DNA from: DASVCS01 sp036381495
Lineage (GTDB): Bacteria; Gemmatimonadota; Gemmatimonadetes; Longimicrobiales; RSA9
Length of the DNA stretch: 64,000 nucleotides
NCBI GenBank assembly: GCA_036381495.1
Contig: DASVCS010000081.1
Span: 1-64,000, forward strand
Reading direction: 5' to 3'
Shown here: positions 26,049 to 33,726 of the stretch, in pieces
Position numbering within the stretch: position 1 is the first letter of the stretch
Layout: each line of letters starts with the position of its first letter
The notes under the pieces: generated by a model
Databases searched by the model: none
Told to the model about the DNA's origin: nothing
Seen by the model: only the letters and a program-made list of their open reading frames with translations
Translations under genes and position numbers: made by a program

Positions 26049-26513
26049 ATGCGGTTACGCGAGTACCTCCGACCCGAGCTCGTGCTCCTCGACCTGACGG
26101 CGCGCGGCGTTCGCGATGCGATCCATGTCCTGGTCGAACGCCTGCGCGAGCAGGGGATCATCGGAGATGCGGCCGATCTCGAGGAGGCGTTGCTGGCACG
26201 GGAAGCCGCGCACACCACGGCCATGGGCAGCGGCGTCGCGGTGCCGCACGCGACGGTTCCGGGGCTCGAACGGCCGGTGATCATGGTGGCGATCGCGCCC
26301 GAGGGGACCACGTTCGGCCCCGTCGGCCTCGATCCAGTCCGCGTCTTCTTCGTGCTGCTCTCGCCGCCGAACCAGACCGGGCTGCACATCAAGCTGCTCG
26401 CACGCATTGCCCGGCTCGTGCGCCGCCCGGGGTTCATCGCGCGGCTGGAACGCGCGACCACGCCGGACGCCGTGCTTGCCGAGGTCGAGCGTGTCGATGC
26501 CGGACACGTCTGA
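26049..26513 (+). CDS. PTS EIIA-like protein (EIIA-Ntr/fructose type)
   Basis: This 154-residue protein has the EIIA fold of the fructose/nitrogen PTS group. The phosphorylatable histidine is H67 in GVAVPHATVPG, preceded by the family's LLAREAAHTTAMGSG stretch. No EIIB or EIIC gene is near, so a regulatory role is more likely than sugar uptake. The gene is followed 9 bases later by a PII-like gene and then by a cation/proton antiporter. Some antiporters carry a fused EIIA domain, which supports a role in controlling ion transport (inference). Confidence 0.88.
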   Translation: MRLREYLRPELVLLDLTARGVRDAIHVLVERLREQGIIGDAADLEEALLAREAAHTTAMGSGVAVPHATVPGLERPVIMVAIAPEGTTFGPVGLDPVRVFFVLLSPPNQTGLHIKLLARIARLVRRPGFIARLERATTPDAVLAEVERVDAGHV

Positions 26514-26522
26514 GGGGTGTCG

Positions 26523-26876
26523 ATGCAACTACTGGTTGCGGTCATTAACCAGGAAGAGAAGCTGGACGAGATCCTCTCGGGATTCCTCGAGCTGGGGATC
26601 ACCGGCGCGACGATCATCAGCAGCGAGGGGATGGGCCGCGTCCTCTCGCACGACATCCCGATCTTCGCAGGGCTCCAGACCTTGATCGCGCGGTCGCGTC
26701 CGCAGAACCAGACCATCTTCAGCGTCATCAAGGAAGATGAGAAGGTGGAGGGTGCGATCGCGCTGCTCCAGGAGATCTGTGGCGACCTCAGCGATCCCGC
26801 CACGGGGATCGCGTTCACGATCCCCGTCAATCAGGTGGTCGGGCTCGCGCCGGAACTCGGGGAAGAGGAGCTCTGA
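26523..26876 (+). CDS. PII-like signalling protein
   Basis: The 117-residue protein begins MQLLVAVINQEEKLDEILSG and has the alternating beta-alpha-beta pattern of PII-like trimers. A variable loop (DIPIFAGLQTL) sits at the T-loop position, and a second half repeats the beta-alpha-beta unit (TIFSVIKEDEKVEGAI). It lacks the uridylylated tyrosine motif of true GlnB. The ATG at 26523 has GAGGGG upstream; a GTG at 26517 is in frame. Its place between the EIIA-like gene and the antiporter suggests it senses a ligand and gates the transporter (inference). Confidence 0.78.
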   Translation: MQLLVAVINQEEKLDEILSGFLELGITGATIISSEGMGRVLSHDIPIFAGLQTLIARSRPQNQTIFSVIKEDEKVEGAIALLQEICGDLSDPATGIAFTIPVNQVVGLAPELGEEEL

Positions 26877-26942
26877 GGGTGGCGCGCCGGTCCGCCGGGA
26901 CGCGCGCCGCCGGCCCCCCGGGATGCCGCGCGCCGACCTGAG

Positions 26943-28274
26943 ATGGAATCGCTCCTCGGCGCCCTGGTCCTGGTCCTGCTCGGCCTTCTCGGTGCACGCC
27001 TCTCTTTCAGGACGACCCGGGCGCCCCTGGGCCCCCGGCTCTTCCTCTCCACCGGCACGCACTTCCTCTTCCTCGGCATCCTGCTCGGCTCGCACGGGCT
27101 CGGCTTGCTGAGCCGTGAAATCATTGGCCAGTTGCAGCCGTTCCTTGCGCTCGGCCTCGGCTGGATCGGCCTGCTCTTCGGCCTGCAACTCGACCGCAGG
27201 CACCTTGCCCCATTTCCGCGGCGCTACCTCGGAATCGCGTTCGGGCAGGCCGCCGTGGTCTTCGGGCTGTTCTTCACGGTGGCGGCCCCGCTCCTCGATG
27301 CCACGGATGCGCTCGCGCCCGGGACGCGGGGCGCACTCCTGGCGACCGCCGCGACGGCGTCGATCTCGACACCCGCCGGGATCGCGCTGATCAGCCACAC
27401 CTTCCTGGTCCGCGGCCGGGTCAGCCAGCTCCTCTTCTTCATCAGCAGCCTCGATGGCGTGATCGGCGTCCTCGCGCTCCAGCTCGCGTACGCGCGCTAC
27501 CACCCGCTCGCATTGTCGACCGGCACCGGCCTCGGCGTCGGCGCCTGGCTCGCCCTTTCACTGGCGCTCGGACTCGTCTCCGGCATCTTCTTCCTGTGGT
27601 TCACCCGGCCGAAGCCCGGCCGCGAGGAACTGATGCTCTTCCTCCTGGGCATCGTCGTCTTCACGGCGGGCATCGGCCTCTACCTGGGGCTCTCGCCCCT
27701 CTTCCTCTCGATGATGACCGGCGCGGTAGTCGCGAACCTCTCGCCGCTCCGCCGGCGGGTCTACGCGGCGCTCCAGGCGTGGGAGCAGCCCATCTACGTC
27801 ATCCTCCTCGTCCTGGCCGGCGCGTTGTTCGAGTTTCCCTCGTGGCTGGTCCTCCCGCTCGCCGCCGGTTATGTGGTCATTCGGATCTTCGGCAAGCTGG
27901 CCGGTGCGGCGATCGTGACGCGGGTGCTGCCGGTCGGGTTCCACGTCCCCGCAGACCTCGGGATCGGCCTCGTCGCGCAGGGCGGGATCAGTCTGGCCAT
28001 GGCCATCAGTATCGCGTTAACTTACGGCTCGATCGGCGCCGCGTCCGGAGGAGGGGTCGCGGCGTTGTTCGCCGCGATCGTACTGGGTGTGGTCGTGAAC
28101 GAGCTGGTGGGTCCGTTCCTGACACGCAATCTGCTCCGGCGCGCGGGCGAGATCGAGCCGCGCATCGAATCCGCGCTGGCGGCCGGCGAGCTGCGCGGCG
28201 ATGACGAGGGGCCGCCCGCGCCCGGTCCGACCGGGCTTCCGCGGGCGTCCAGGTCCAGGCGAGGCACGTCGTGA
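26943..28274 (+). CDS. Cation:proton antiporter, CPA2-type
   Basis: The 443-residue membrane protein has 12-13 hydrophobic helices and a soluble C-terminal tail of about 55 residues rich in Gly, Pro and Arg. The arrangement and the TAATASISTPAGIALI and GLVAQGGISLAMAI segments resemble the monovalent cation/proton antiporter superfamily. The usual ND or DD ion-site pair is not obvious, so ion choice is open. It lies 66 bases after the PII-like gene and overlaps the next gene by 4 bases (GTGA). Confidence 0.85.
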   Translation: MESLLGALVLVLLGLLGARLSFRTTRAPLGPRLFLSTGTHFLFLGILLGSHGLGLLSREIIGQLQPFLALGLGWIGLLFGLQLDRRHLAPFPRRYLGIAFGQAAVVFGLFFTVAAPLLDATDALAPGTRGALLATAATASISTPAGIALISHTFLVRGRVSQLLFFISSLDGVIGVLALQLAYARYHPLALSTGTGLGVGAWLALSLALGLVSGIFFLWFTRPKPGREELMLFLLGIVVFTAGIGLYLGLSPLFLSMMTGAVVANLSPLRRRVYAALQAWEQPIYVILLVLAGALFEFPSWLVLPLAAGYVVIRIFGKLAGAAIVTRVLPVGFHVPADLGIGLVAQGGISLAMAISIALTYGSIGAASGGGVAALFAAIVLGVVVNELVGPFLTRNLLRRAGEIEPRIESALAAGELRGDDEGPPAPGPTGLPRASRSRRGTS

Positions 28275-29143
28275 ACCGACGACCGCTACAACTGGCCGTC
28301 TTCCAGTCCGTTCCGGTACTCCGCGATCCCGTGCGAAACGCCGCGAGCATGGTGGAGGCCGCGGCGGCGACCGATGCCCACCTCCTCGTCACGCCCGAGC
28401 TCTCGCTGACGGGCTACGACGTGGGCGATGCCGCGGCCGAGCTGGCGATCGAGCCGTCCGAGGCGGTCGCGCTCCTCCGGCCGGCGCTCTCGCGCGGGAT
28501 CGATGTGGTCGTCGGCATGATCGAGCGTAGCGCCACCGGCGTCCCGTACAACACCGCCGCGCATCTGCGGGAGGATGGCGTCGTCTTCCGTCACCGGAAG
28601 GTCTATCTTCCCACCTACGGCATGTTCGACGAAGGCCGCTTCTTCGGCCGGGGTGACCGGGTGGATGCGTATCCGGCCGGCCACGGCTGGCGCGCCGGCC
28701 TCCTGGTCTGCGAAGACTTCTGGCACCCCGCGCTCAGCTATCTACTGGCCGTCCGCGGCATCGACGTCCTCGTGGTCCAGGCCGCCGCGCCGGGTCGCGG
28801 CGTGTGGGCGGGCGCCGAGGCCGGCGGCCGCTTCGCGTCGGCGGACACCTGGGAGCGCATCGCGCGGGTGACGGCGCAGCTCTACGGCATCTACGTCGTG
28901 CTCGCGAACCGGGCGGGCGTCGAGGGCGGCGTGACGTTCGCGGGCGGCTCGCTCATCGTCGCGCCGACGGGCGAGGTCGTGGCGCGCGCACCCGATGCGG
29001 GCGAGGCCGTGATCGCGGCGTGGCTGGATCCCGCGGAGGTCGAGCGGGCGCGACGGCCGTACGCGCACGCCCGGGACGAGGATCCGCACTTCACGCAACG
29101 CGAGCTGGCCCGCATCCTGGAGGAGCCCTCTGGACGGCGGTGA
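28271..29143 (+). CDS. Carbon-nitrogen hydrolase resembling the glutaminase domain of NAD synthetase
   Basis: This 290-residue nitrilase-superfamily enzyme keeps the full catalytic set: E43 (TPELSLTGYD), K110 (RHRKVYLPTYGMFDE) and C147 (LLVCEDFWHP). The LPTYGMFDExRFF and CEDFWHP wording is that of the N-terminal amidase domain of glutamine-dependent NAD synthetase, not of a simple nitrilase. It starts with GTG overlapping the antiporter end. The next gene looks like a degenerate form of the missing synthetase half. Confidence 0.88.
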   Translation: MNRRPLQLAVFQSVPVLRDPVRNAASMVEAAAATDAHLLVTPELSLTGYDVGDAAAELAIEPSEAVALLRPALSRGIDVVVGMIERSATGVPYNTAAHLREDGVVFRHRKVYLPTYGMFDEGRFFGRGDRVDAYPAGHGWRAGLLVCEDFWHPALSYLLAVRGIDVLVVQAAAPGRGVWAGAEAGGRFASADTWERIARVTAQLYGIYVVLANRAGVEGGVTFAGGSLIVAPTGEVVARAPDAGEAVIAAWLDPAEVERARRPYAHARDEDPHFTQRELARILEEPSGRR

Positions 29144-29168
29144 ACGGCTGGCGCGCATCGCCGACGTC

Positions 29169-29798
29169 GTGGGCGGCGTGCTACGGCAGGCCGTCCACGA
29201 GGCGGGCGCGCGCGGAATCGCGCTCCTCGATGATGGCACACCCGAGGCGCGACTCGCCGCCGACTGGGCCATCCGTGCGCTGGGTCCGGATGCCGTCACG
29301 TGCATCGAGATGCCGGATCCGGCGGCCGCGGCCGCGGCACTCGCGGCCGCGGGCCCCACGGCGCGGCTCGACCCGGCGCGCGCCGCGGAAGAGGTCCTGC
29401 GGCTCCGCGCCCGCGCAGCGGCCGCCGAAGCCGATCTGCTGCCGGCGCATCCGGCGAACAAGACGGCCCTGCTCCTGGCGGGCGGTATTCCACCGGAGCC
29501 GCTGTTGCCGCTCGGCGACCTGTACGCCAGCCAGGTGCGTGAACTCGCGGGCGCGTCCACGGCGCCGCCGTGCGTCCGCGCGCTCGCCGATTGCGCCGGC
29601 GGACTGGATCGGCTCGATGCACTGCTCGTTGCGCTGGTCGACGAACGGCGGCGACCGGCGGAACTGCCGGACGGCTACGATGGTGCGACCGTCGCGGCCG
29701 TCCGGCGCGCCCTCGACGCCGGCCGCTGGTCTCGGCGCCGGATCGGCCTCGTGCCGAAGCTCGGCAGTCGCACACTCGGGATCGACCTCTTCGACTGA
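29169..29798 (+). CDS. NAD-synthetase-like protein with lost P-loop
   Basis: At least 209 residues resemble the C-terminal synthetase domain of NadE. ADWAIRALGPDAVTCIEMP matches the region after the ATP site, and HPANKTALLLAGG plus PLGDLYASQVRELAG match the NKTE and PIGDLYKTQVRELA motifs. The SGGxDS P-loop is replaced by LLDDGTPE, and the GYxTxYGD segment is missing, so catalysis of adenylation looks impossible. GTG at 29169 is the first standard start, but family similarity begins earlier; a CTG at 29130, five bases after GGAGGAG, may be the true start. Confidence 0.75.
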   Translation: MGGVLRQAVHEAGARGIALLDDGTPEARLAADWAIRALGPDAVTCIEMPDPAAAAAALAAAGPTARLDPARAAEEVLRLRARAAAAEADLLPAHPANKTALLLAGGIPPEPLLPLGDLYASQVRELAGASTAPPCVRALADCAGGLDRLDALLVALVDERRRPAELPDGYDGATVAAVRRALDAGRWSRRRIGLVPKLGSRTLGIDLFD

Positions 29799-29801
29799 GC
29801 G

Positions 29802-30344
29802 ATGGAGGAGATAGCCACCGTGTTCCGCATCCTGCCCTTCGCATCGATGCAGTCCGTCGCCGCGGCGGCCGCCGACCTCGAACGCCTGGCGGGAGCCGAG
29901 ATGGTGACGGCGATCGCGACCGCGGTGCTCGCACTCCTCGGCCTCGGCATCGCCGTGCTCGCCTTCCTCGCCTTCCGCGCCGTGACCCGGACGCTGGCCG
30001 CCGTCGAACGGACCGTCGACACCCTCGCGCCGCACACCGAGCCCATCCTCGAGCAGGCCGCGCGCATCGCAAGCGATGCCGCGCGTGTCAGCGCCTCCGT
30101 GCGCGAGGATCTCGAGCGGTTCCACGAGACGATCCGCAACGCCAATCGTCAGCTTCAAGCGGCGGTCGATTCCATCGAAGACCGCGTCGTCCGTTTCGGC
30201 GTCGTCGCGCGCGTGGTCCAGGAGGAAGTCGAGGCCGTGCTGCTGGATGCCGCCGCAACGGCCCGCGGCGTGCACGCGGCGACAGAGGCGCTCCAGGGGC
30301 GGTCCGGCCCGCCGCCCGATGGATCCGGTCCGGAACACGACTGA
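29802..30344 (+). CDS. DUF948-like membrane-anchored coiled-coil protein
   Basis: The 180-residue protein has one strong membrane helix (about 33-60) near the N-terminus, followed by a long amphipathic helix (about 65-160) and a short polar tail. This layout and composition match DUF948/YtxG general-stress proteins, which are usually paired with a YtxH protein, as here. Function is unknown; an envelope or stress role is inferred. It starts 3 bases after the previous gene. Confidence 0.75.
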   Translation: MEEIATVFRILPFASMQSVAAAAADLERLAGAEMVTAIATAVLALLGLGIAVLAFLAFRAVTRTLAAVERTVDTLAPHTEPILEQAARIASDAARVSASVREDLERFHETIRNANRQLQAAVDSIEDRVVRFGVVARVVQEEVEAVLLDAAATARGVHAATEALQGRSGPPPDGSGPEHD

Positions 30345-30441
30345 CCCCGCGCCGCCGGCCTCCGTGCCACCTGGTTCGTGCCGCCCGATGCAGGCGGACT
30401 CCCCGCCGGGCAGGCCGCGGAGCGGTGAACGGGAGGAGAGA

Positions 30442-30816
30442 ATGACGCAACAGGATACGACCGACTTCATCACCGCGTTCGTCGCGGGCGCCCTCATCGG
30501 CGCCGGAACGACACTCCTGCTCAGGCCGGCGCCGGCAAGGGGCAAGGAGCGAATCTTGAAGGAACTCGCGCCGTACCGCCGGAAGCTGCGCAAGGATGCA
30601 CGGCGCGCGCGGGAGGGGTTCCGCGAGGGGGCCGCGGCCACGGCCGACCTGGGCGAAGTCCTGCGCGACGCCGGAAAGGAGGCGCTCCAGGAGTTCAGGG
30701 ACGAGATCGCGCGGATCGTGGCCGATGCACGCGAAGACCTCGCGCGCTCCCTCGAGCACCAGGTGGCGCGCACGAAAAAGGCGCTACGGCGCCGATCACG
30801 GCGCCTCACGGCGTAA
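30442..30816 (+). CDS. YtxH domain protein
   Basis: The 124-residue protein has the YtxH pattern: a short polar N-terminus, a glycine-rich hydrophobic segment (ITAFVAGALIGAGTTLLL), then a long basic amphipathic helix ending in an Arg/Lys-rich tail. A clear GGGAGGAG lies before the ATG at 30442. Together with the DUF948-like gene 97 bases upstream it forms the pair known from Bacillus general-stress operons; biochemical function is unknown. Confidence 0.82.
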   Translation: MTQQDTTDFITAFVAGALIGAGTTLLLRPAPARGKERILKELAPYRRKLRKDARRAREGFREGAAATADLGEVLRDAGKEALQEFRDEIARIVADAREDLARSLEHQVARTKKALRRRSRRLTA

Positions 30817-30833
30817 GCGGCTCGGAGCGATCC

Positions 30834-31748
30834 GTGCGCCCGATCCTGCTCTTGCTCGCTGCGTTCGCCCTGGTGTTCGCCCTGCCGGACACGGCCCATG
30901 CCTTCGGCCCGGCAACGCACGCGTTCCTCGGCGAACAGTTGATGGCCTCGCTCTCCCTCCTCCCGCCGGCCGTCGCCGCACTGCTGCGTGCCTTCCCCCA
31001 GAGCTTCCTCTACGGATCTCTGGCCGCCGACATCTCGCTCGCCAAGAAGTACGTCCCGACGGGACGGCATTGTCATTACTGGCACGTCGGCGAGGAAATC
31101 TTCACCCACGCGGACAACGACCGCCTCCGCGCCGCCGCGTTCGGCTATCTCAGCCACCTGGCCGCCGATACCATCGCCCACAACTTCTTCATCCCCCGCC
31201 AGCTCCTCCTCACCAGCTCGACCCGAGCACTCGGCCATTCGTACTGGGAGCACCGCATGGATGCTCACCTCGGCGAGCATTACACCGCGCTCGCGCGTGC
31301 CGTCGTCATGGACTACGACCACTCCGAGGCGGATGCCCTCTTCGACCGCGTGCTCAGCGGGACCATCTTCTCGTTCGAAACCAACCGGCGCATCTTCCGA
31401 GGGATGATCCAGATCCAGGACAGCGACCGCTGGAAGAGCGTCTTCGACCGCGTGGTCCAGCACTCGCGCTGGGATCTCGCGGACGATGACATCGAGGCCT
31501 ACATCGCGCGCGCGTTCGACTCCGTGGTCGACTACCTGAACCGGCGCGGCGAATCGAGGCCGGCCGCCCTCGACCCGACGGGCGAAGTCAACCTCCAGAT
31601 GGCGAAGCGAGTGCGCCGCATGGCTTGGCGGGATGGTACCTGGCGCCAACCGGGGCGGCTGCTGGCGCTGGCGAACGAGTTTTTCCCGCTGCCGTCCGGC
31701 GAGCTCGGGTACTGGGAGCGACGGGGACGCATCGGGCCGGGGTCATGA
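30834..31748 (+). CDS. Secreted zinc-dependent phospholipase C family protein
   Basis: The 304-residue protein begins at a GTG and carries a signal peptide (about 1-23, ending ...DTAHA before FGP). The mature part is helical and has the histidine and aspartate ligands expected for a three-zinc site: THAFLGEQLM, HYWHVGEEIFTHAD, LSHLAADTIAHNFF and HSYWEHRMD. Family similarity is to the zinc-dependent phospholipase C group, but the substrate is not proven by sequence. Its end overlaps the convergent gene on the other strand by 6 bases. Confidence 0.83.
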   Translation: MRPILLLLAAFALVFALPDTAHAFGPATHAFLGEQLMASLSLLPPAVAALLRAFPQSFLYGSLAADISLAKKYVPTGRHCHYWHVGEEIFTHADNDRLRAAAFGYLSHLAADTIAHNFFIPRQLLLTSSTRALGHSYWEHRMDAHLGEHYTALARAVVMDYDHSEADALFDRVLSGTIFSFETNRRIFRGMIQIQDSDRWKSVFDRVVQHSRWDLADDDIEAYIARAFDSVVDYLNRRGESRPAALDPTGEVNLQMAKRVRRMAWRDGTWRQPGRLLALANEFFPLPSGELGYWERRGRIGPGS

Positions 31749-32042
31749 GGCGCCGTGCCTGTCGTCGGCAGCGCCTTGCGGCTCTCGTGGAGGCGCAATG
31801 CGGATCCGGAGTTCGGGCGCGCGGCGGGTGAGCACGGTCTCGCCGCAGTGCGGGCACCAGCGCCGCTGGATGCGGAGCAGTCGTGCGGGGGCGGTCAGAC
31901 CCGGGGGCGCGGCGAGGGGGACGGTGCCGGCGTCGCATACGGAGCATTGCTCTCCGGTGGGCAGCAGCGCGTAGATGATCGCGAGCGCGAGAAGGATCTT
32001 GCTGCCGATGGTGGCGAGGACGAAGACGAGGAGGATGGGCAC
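31743..32042 (-). CDS. Small membrane protein with a CxxC zinc-ribbon-like tail
   Basis: The 99-residue protein starts at a GTG with a hydrophobic helix (about 3-27), then two CxxC motifs (CSVC and CPHC) separated by a Pro/Arg-rich loop, enough to form one zinc ribbon on the cytoplasmic side. I do not recognise a named family. It follows gatB by 79 bases on the same strand. The gap between holds no gene. Confidence 0.7.
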   Translation of the reverse strand: MPILLVFVLATIGSKILLALAIIYALLPTGEQCSVCDAGTVPLAAPPGLTAPARLLRIQRRWCPHCGETVLTRRAPELRIRIAPPREPQGAADDRHGAS

Positions 32043-32121
32043 TAGGGGTCGAGCTCCGGCGGGTCGGAGGTGGGTACGCGAGGCGGGGTGCCGCGCGGGT
32101 GCCGCGGGGTCCGGGATCCGT

Positions 32122-33726
32122 TCACCGGCCGGTTAGCCTGCGCCGCAGGATTTCCGCGGCCTGCCGCGGGTCTGCCTTGCCCTGCGACCGGCGCATGAGC
32201 TGGCCCATGAAGAACCCCATGAGCTTGGTCTCGCCGTTTCGGAACCGTTCGGCCTCGGCGGGGTGCGCGGAGATGACCTCCTCGGCCCAGGCTTCGATTC
32301 GTGATTCGTCGCGGATCTGGCGGAGCCCCTCCTCGTCGACGATGGCGGCGGCCGGCCGGCCGGTCTCGATCATGCGGCCGAAGACGCGCCGCCCGATGGG
32401 GTGCGAGATCGTCCCGTCCGCGATCAGGCGGATGAGTCCCGCCAGTTCCGCCGGTGCGATGGGGAACTCGGAGATCTCGCACTGCCGTTGATTGAGCCAC
32501 GCCAGTACCTCGGTCATGATCCAGTTACTCGCCGCCTTGGCATCGCCGGCCGCGTCGGCGACGGCCTCGAAGTAATCGGCAAGGGCGCGCGTCGCGGTCA
32601 GGACCTCGGCGTCGTAACGCGGGAGTCCGTAGGCCTGGCGGAAGCGGCGCGCCCTGGCCTCGGGCAGTTCCGGCAGTGTCGCGCGCGCGGCCTCGACGGC
32701 ATCGGCGGCGAGCACGAGCGGAGGGAGGTCCGGCTCCGCGAAATAGCGGTAGTCGTGACTCTCCTCCTTCGAACGCATGGCCCGGGCCACGCCGGCGCTC
32801 GCGTCCCACAGCAGCGTCTCGTGGCGGACCGTGCCGCCCGCGGCGAGCACGGCGGTCTGTCGATCGATTTCGTACGCCAGCGCACGCTCGACGGCGGAAA
32901 ACGAGTTCATGTTCTTGACCTCGGTCTTCGTCCCGAGGACGTCGCTTCCGGCGGGGCGGACGGAGACGTTGGCGTCGACGCGTAGACTCCCTTTCTCCAT
33001 GTCGCAGTCGCTGACTTCGAGGTATTCCAGCAACTGCTTGAGCCGCGTCAGGAAGGCGCGCGCGTGGGCCGGAGAAACCAGGTCCGGCTCGGTCACGATC
33101 TCGATCAGAGGCACGCCGGCGCGGTTCAGGTCGATCGCCGTCAGGCCTGCGAAGCGGTCGTGAAGCGATTTCCCCGCGTCCTCTTCGAGGTGGATACGGC
33201 GGATGCGGACGCGGTGCGCACCGCCCCGCAGCGCGGTCTCGCCGGAGGTCGCGCCGGCTCCGGAGGCGGCGCCGCCCGCCTCCGCACGATCCATCGGCTC
33301 GTCCGCTGCTCCCGTGTCGCCGGGGACCGGCACGGTGAGGCCGCCATCCGTCGCGAGCGGCCGATCGTATTGCGTGATCTGATAGCCCTTCGGCAGGTCC
33401 GGGTAGAAGTAGTTCTTCCGGGCGAAGATGCTCGTCCGGTGAACCGTGCACCCCAGGCCCACGGCCGCGCGCACGCCGAGCTCGACGGCCCGGCGGTTGA
33501 GCACGGGGAGCGCGCCCGGAAGTCCGAGGCACACCGGGCAGACGTGACGGTTGGGCGGCGCGCCGAACGCGGCCTCATCGCCGCAGAACAGCTTCGTCCG
33601 GGTCTTGAGCTGGACGTGCACTTCGAGCCCGATCACCGGCTCGTAACCGCTCGCCGTCCTGATCGCGGCATCGCCGTCCGCCGCCCGCTCCGGGTGTGTA
33701 CGGTTCCGCATCGGCTCAGAGTGCAT
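32122..33726 (-). CDS. gatB: Asp-tRNA(Asn)/Glu-tRNA(Gln) amidotransferase subunit B
   Basis: GatB binds mischarged tRNA and phosphorylates it in the indirect route to Asn-tRNA or Gln-tRNA. The 534-residue product has GLEVHVQLKTRTKLFC, the zinc-site pair in CPVCLGLPG, the KNYFYPDLPKGYQITQYD block and a C-terminal YqeY-like tail domain. An insertion of about 40 Gly/Ala/Glu residues follows GGLTVPVPGD. It overlaps gatA by 11 bases. Confidence 0.97.
   Translation of the reverse strand: MHSEPMRNRTHPERAADGDAAIRTASGYEPVIGLEVHVQLKTRTKLFCGDEAAFGAPPNRHVCPVCLGLPGALPVLNRRAVELGVRAAVGLGCTVHRTSIFARKNYFYPDLPKGYQITQYDRPLATDGGLTVPVPGDTGAADEPMDRAEAGGAASGAGATSGETALRGGAHRVRIRRIHLEEDAGKSLHDRFAGLTAIDLNRAGVPLIEIVTEPDLVSPAHARAFLTRLKQLLEYLEVSDCDMEKGSLRVDANVSVRPAGSDVLGTKTEVKNMNSFSAVERALAYEIDRQTAVLAAGGTVRHETLLWDASAGVARAMRSKEESHDYRYFAEPDLPPLVLAADAVEAARATLPELPEARARRFRQAYGLPRYDAEVLTATRALADYFEAVADAAGDAKAASNWIMTEVLAWLNQRQCEISEFPIAPAELAGLIRLIADGTISHPIGRRVFGRMIETGRPAAAIVDEEGLRQIRDESRIEAWAEEVISAHPAEAERFRNGETKLMGFFMGQLMRRSQGKADPRQAAEILRRRLTGR

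Noticed and set aside
29570..30445. A 291-codon plus-strand frame overlapping the DUF948-like gene
   Set aside because: It is Arg-rich shadow coding of the real genes at 29169-30344 in another frame.
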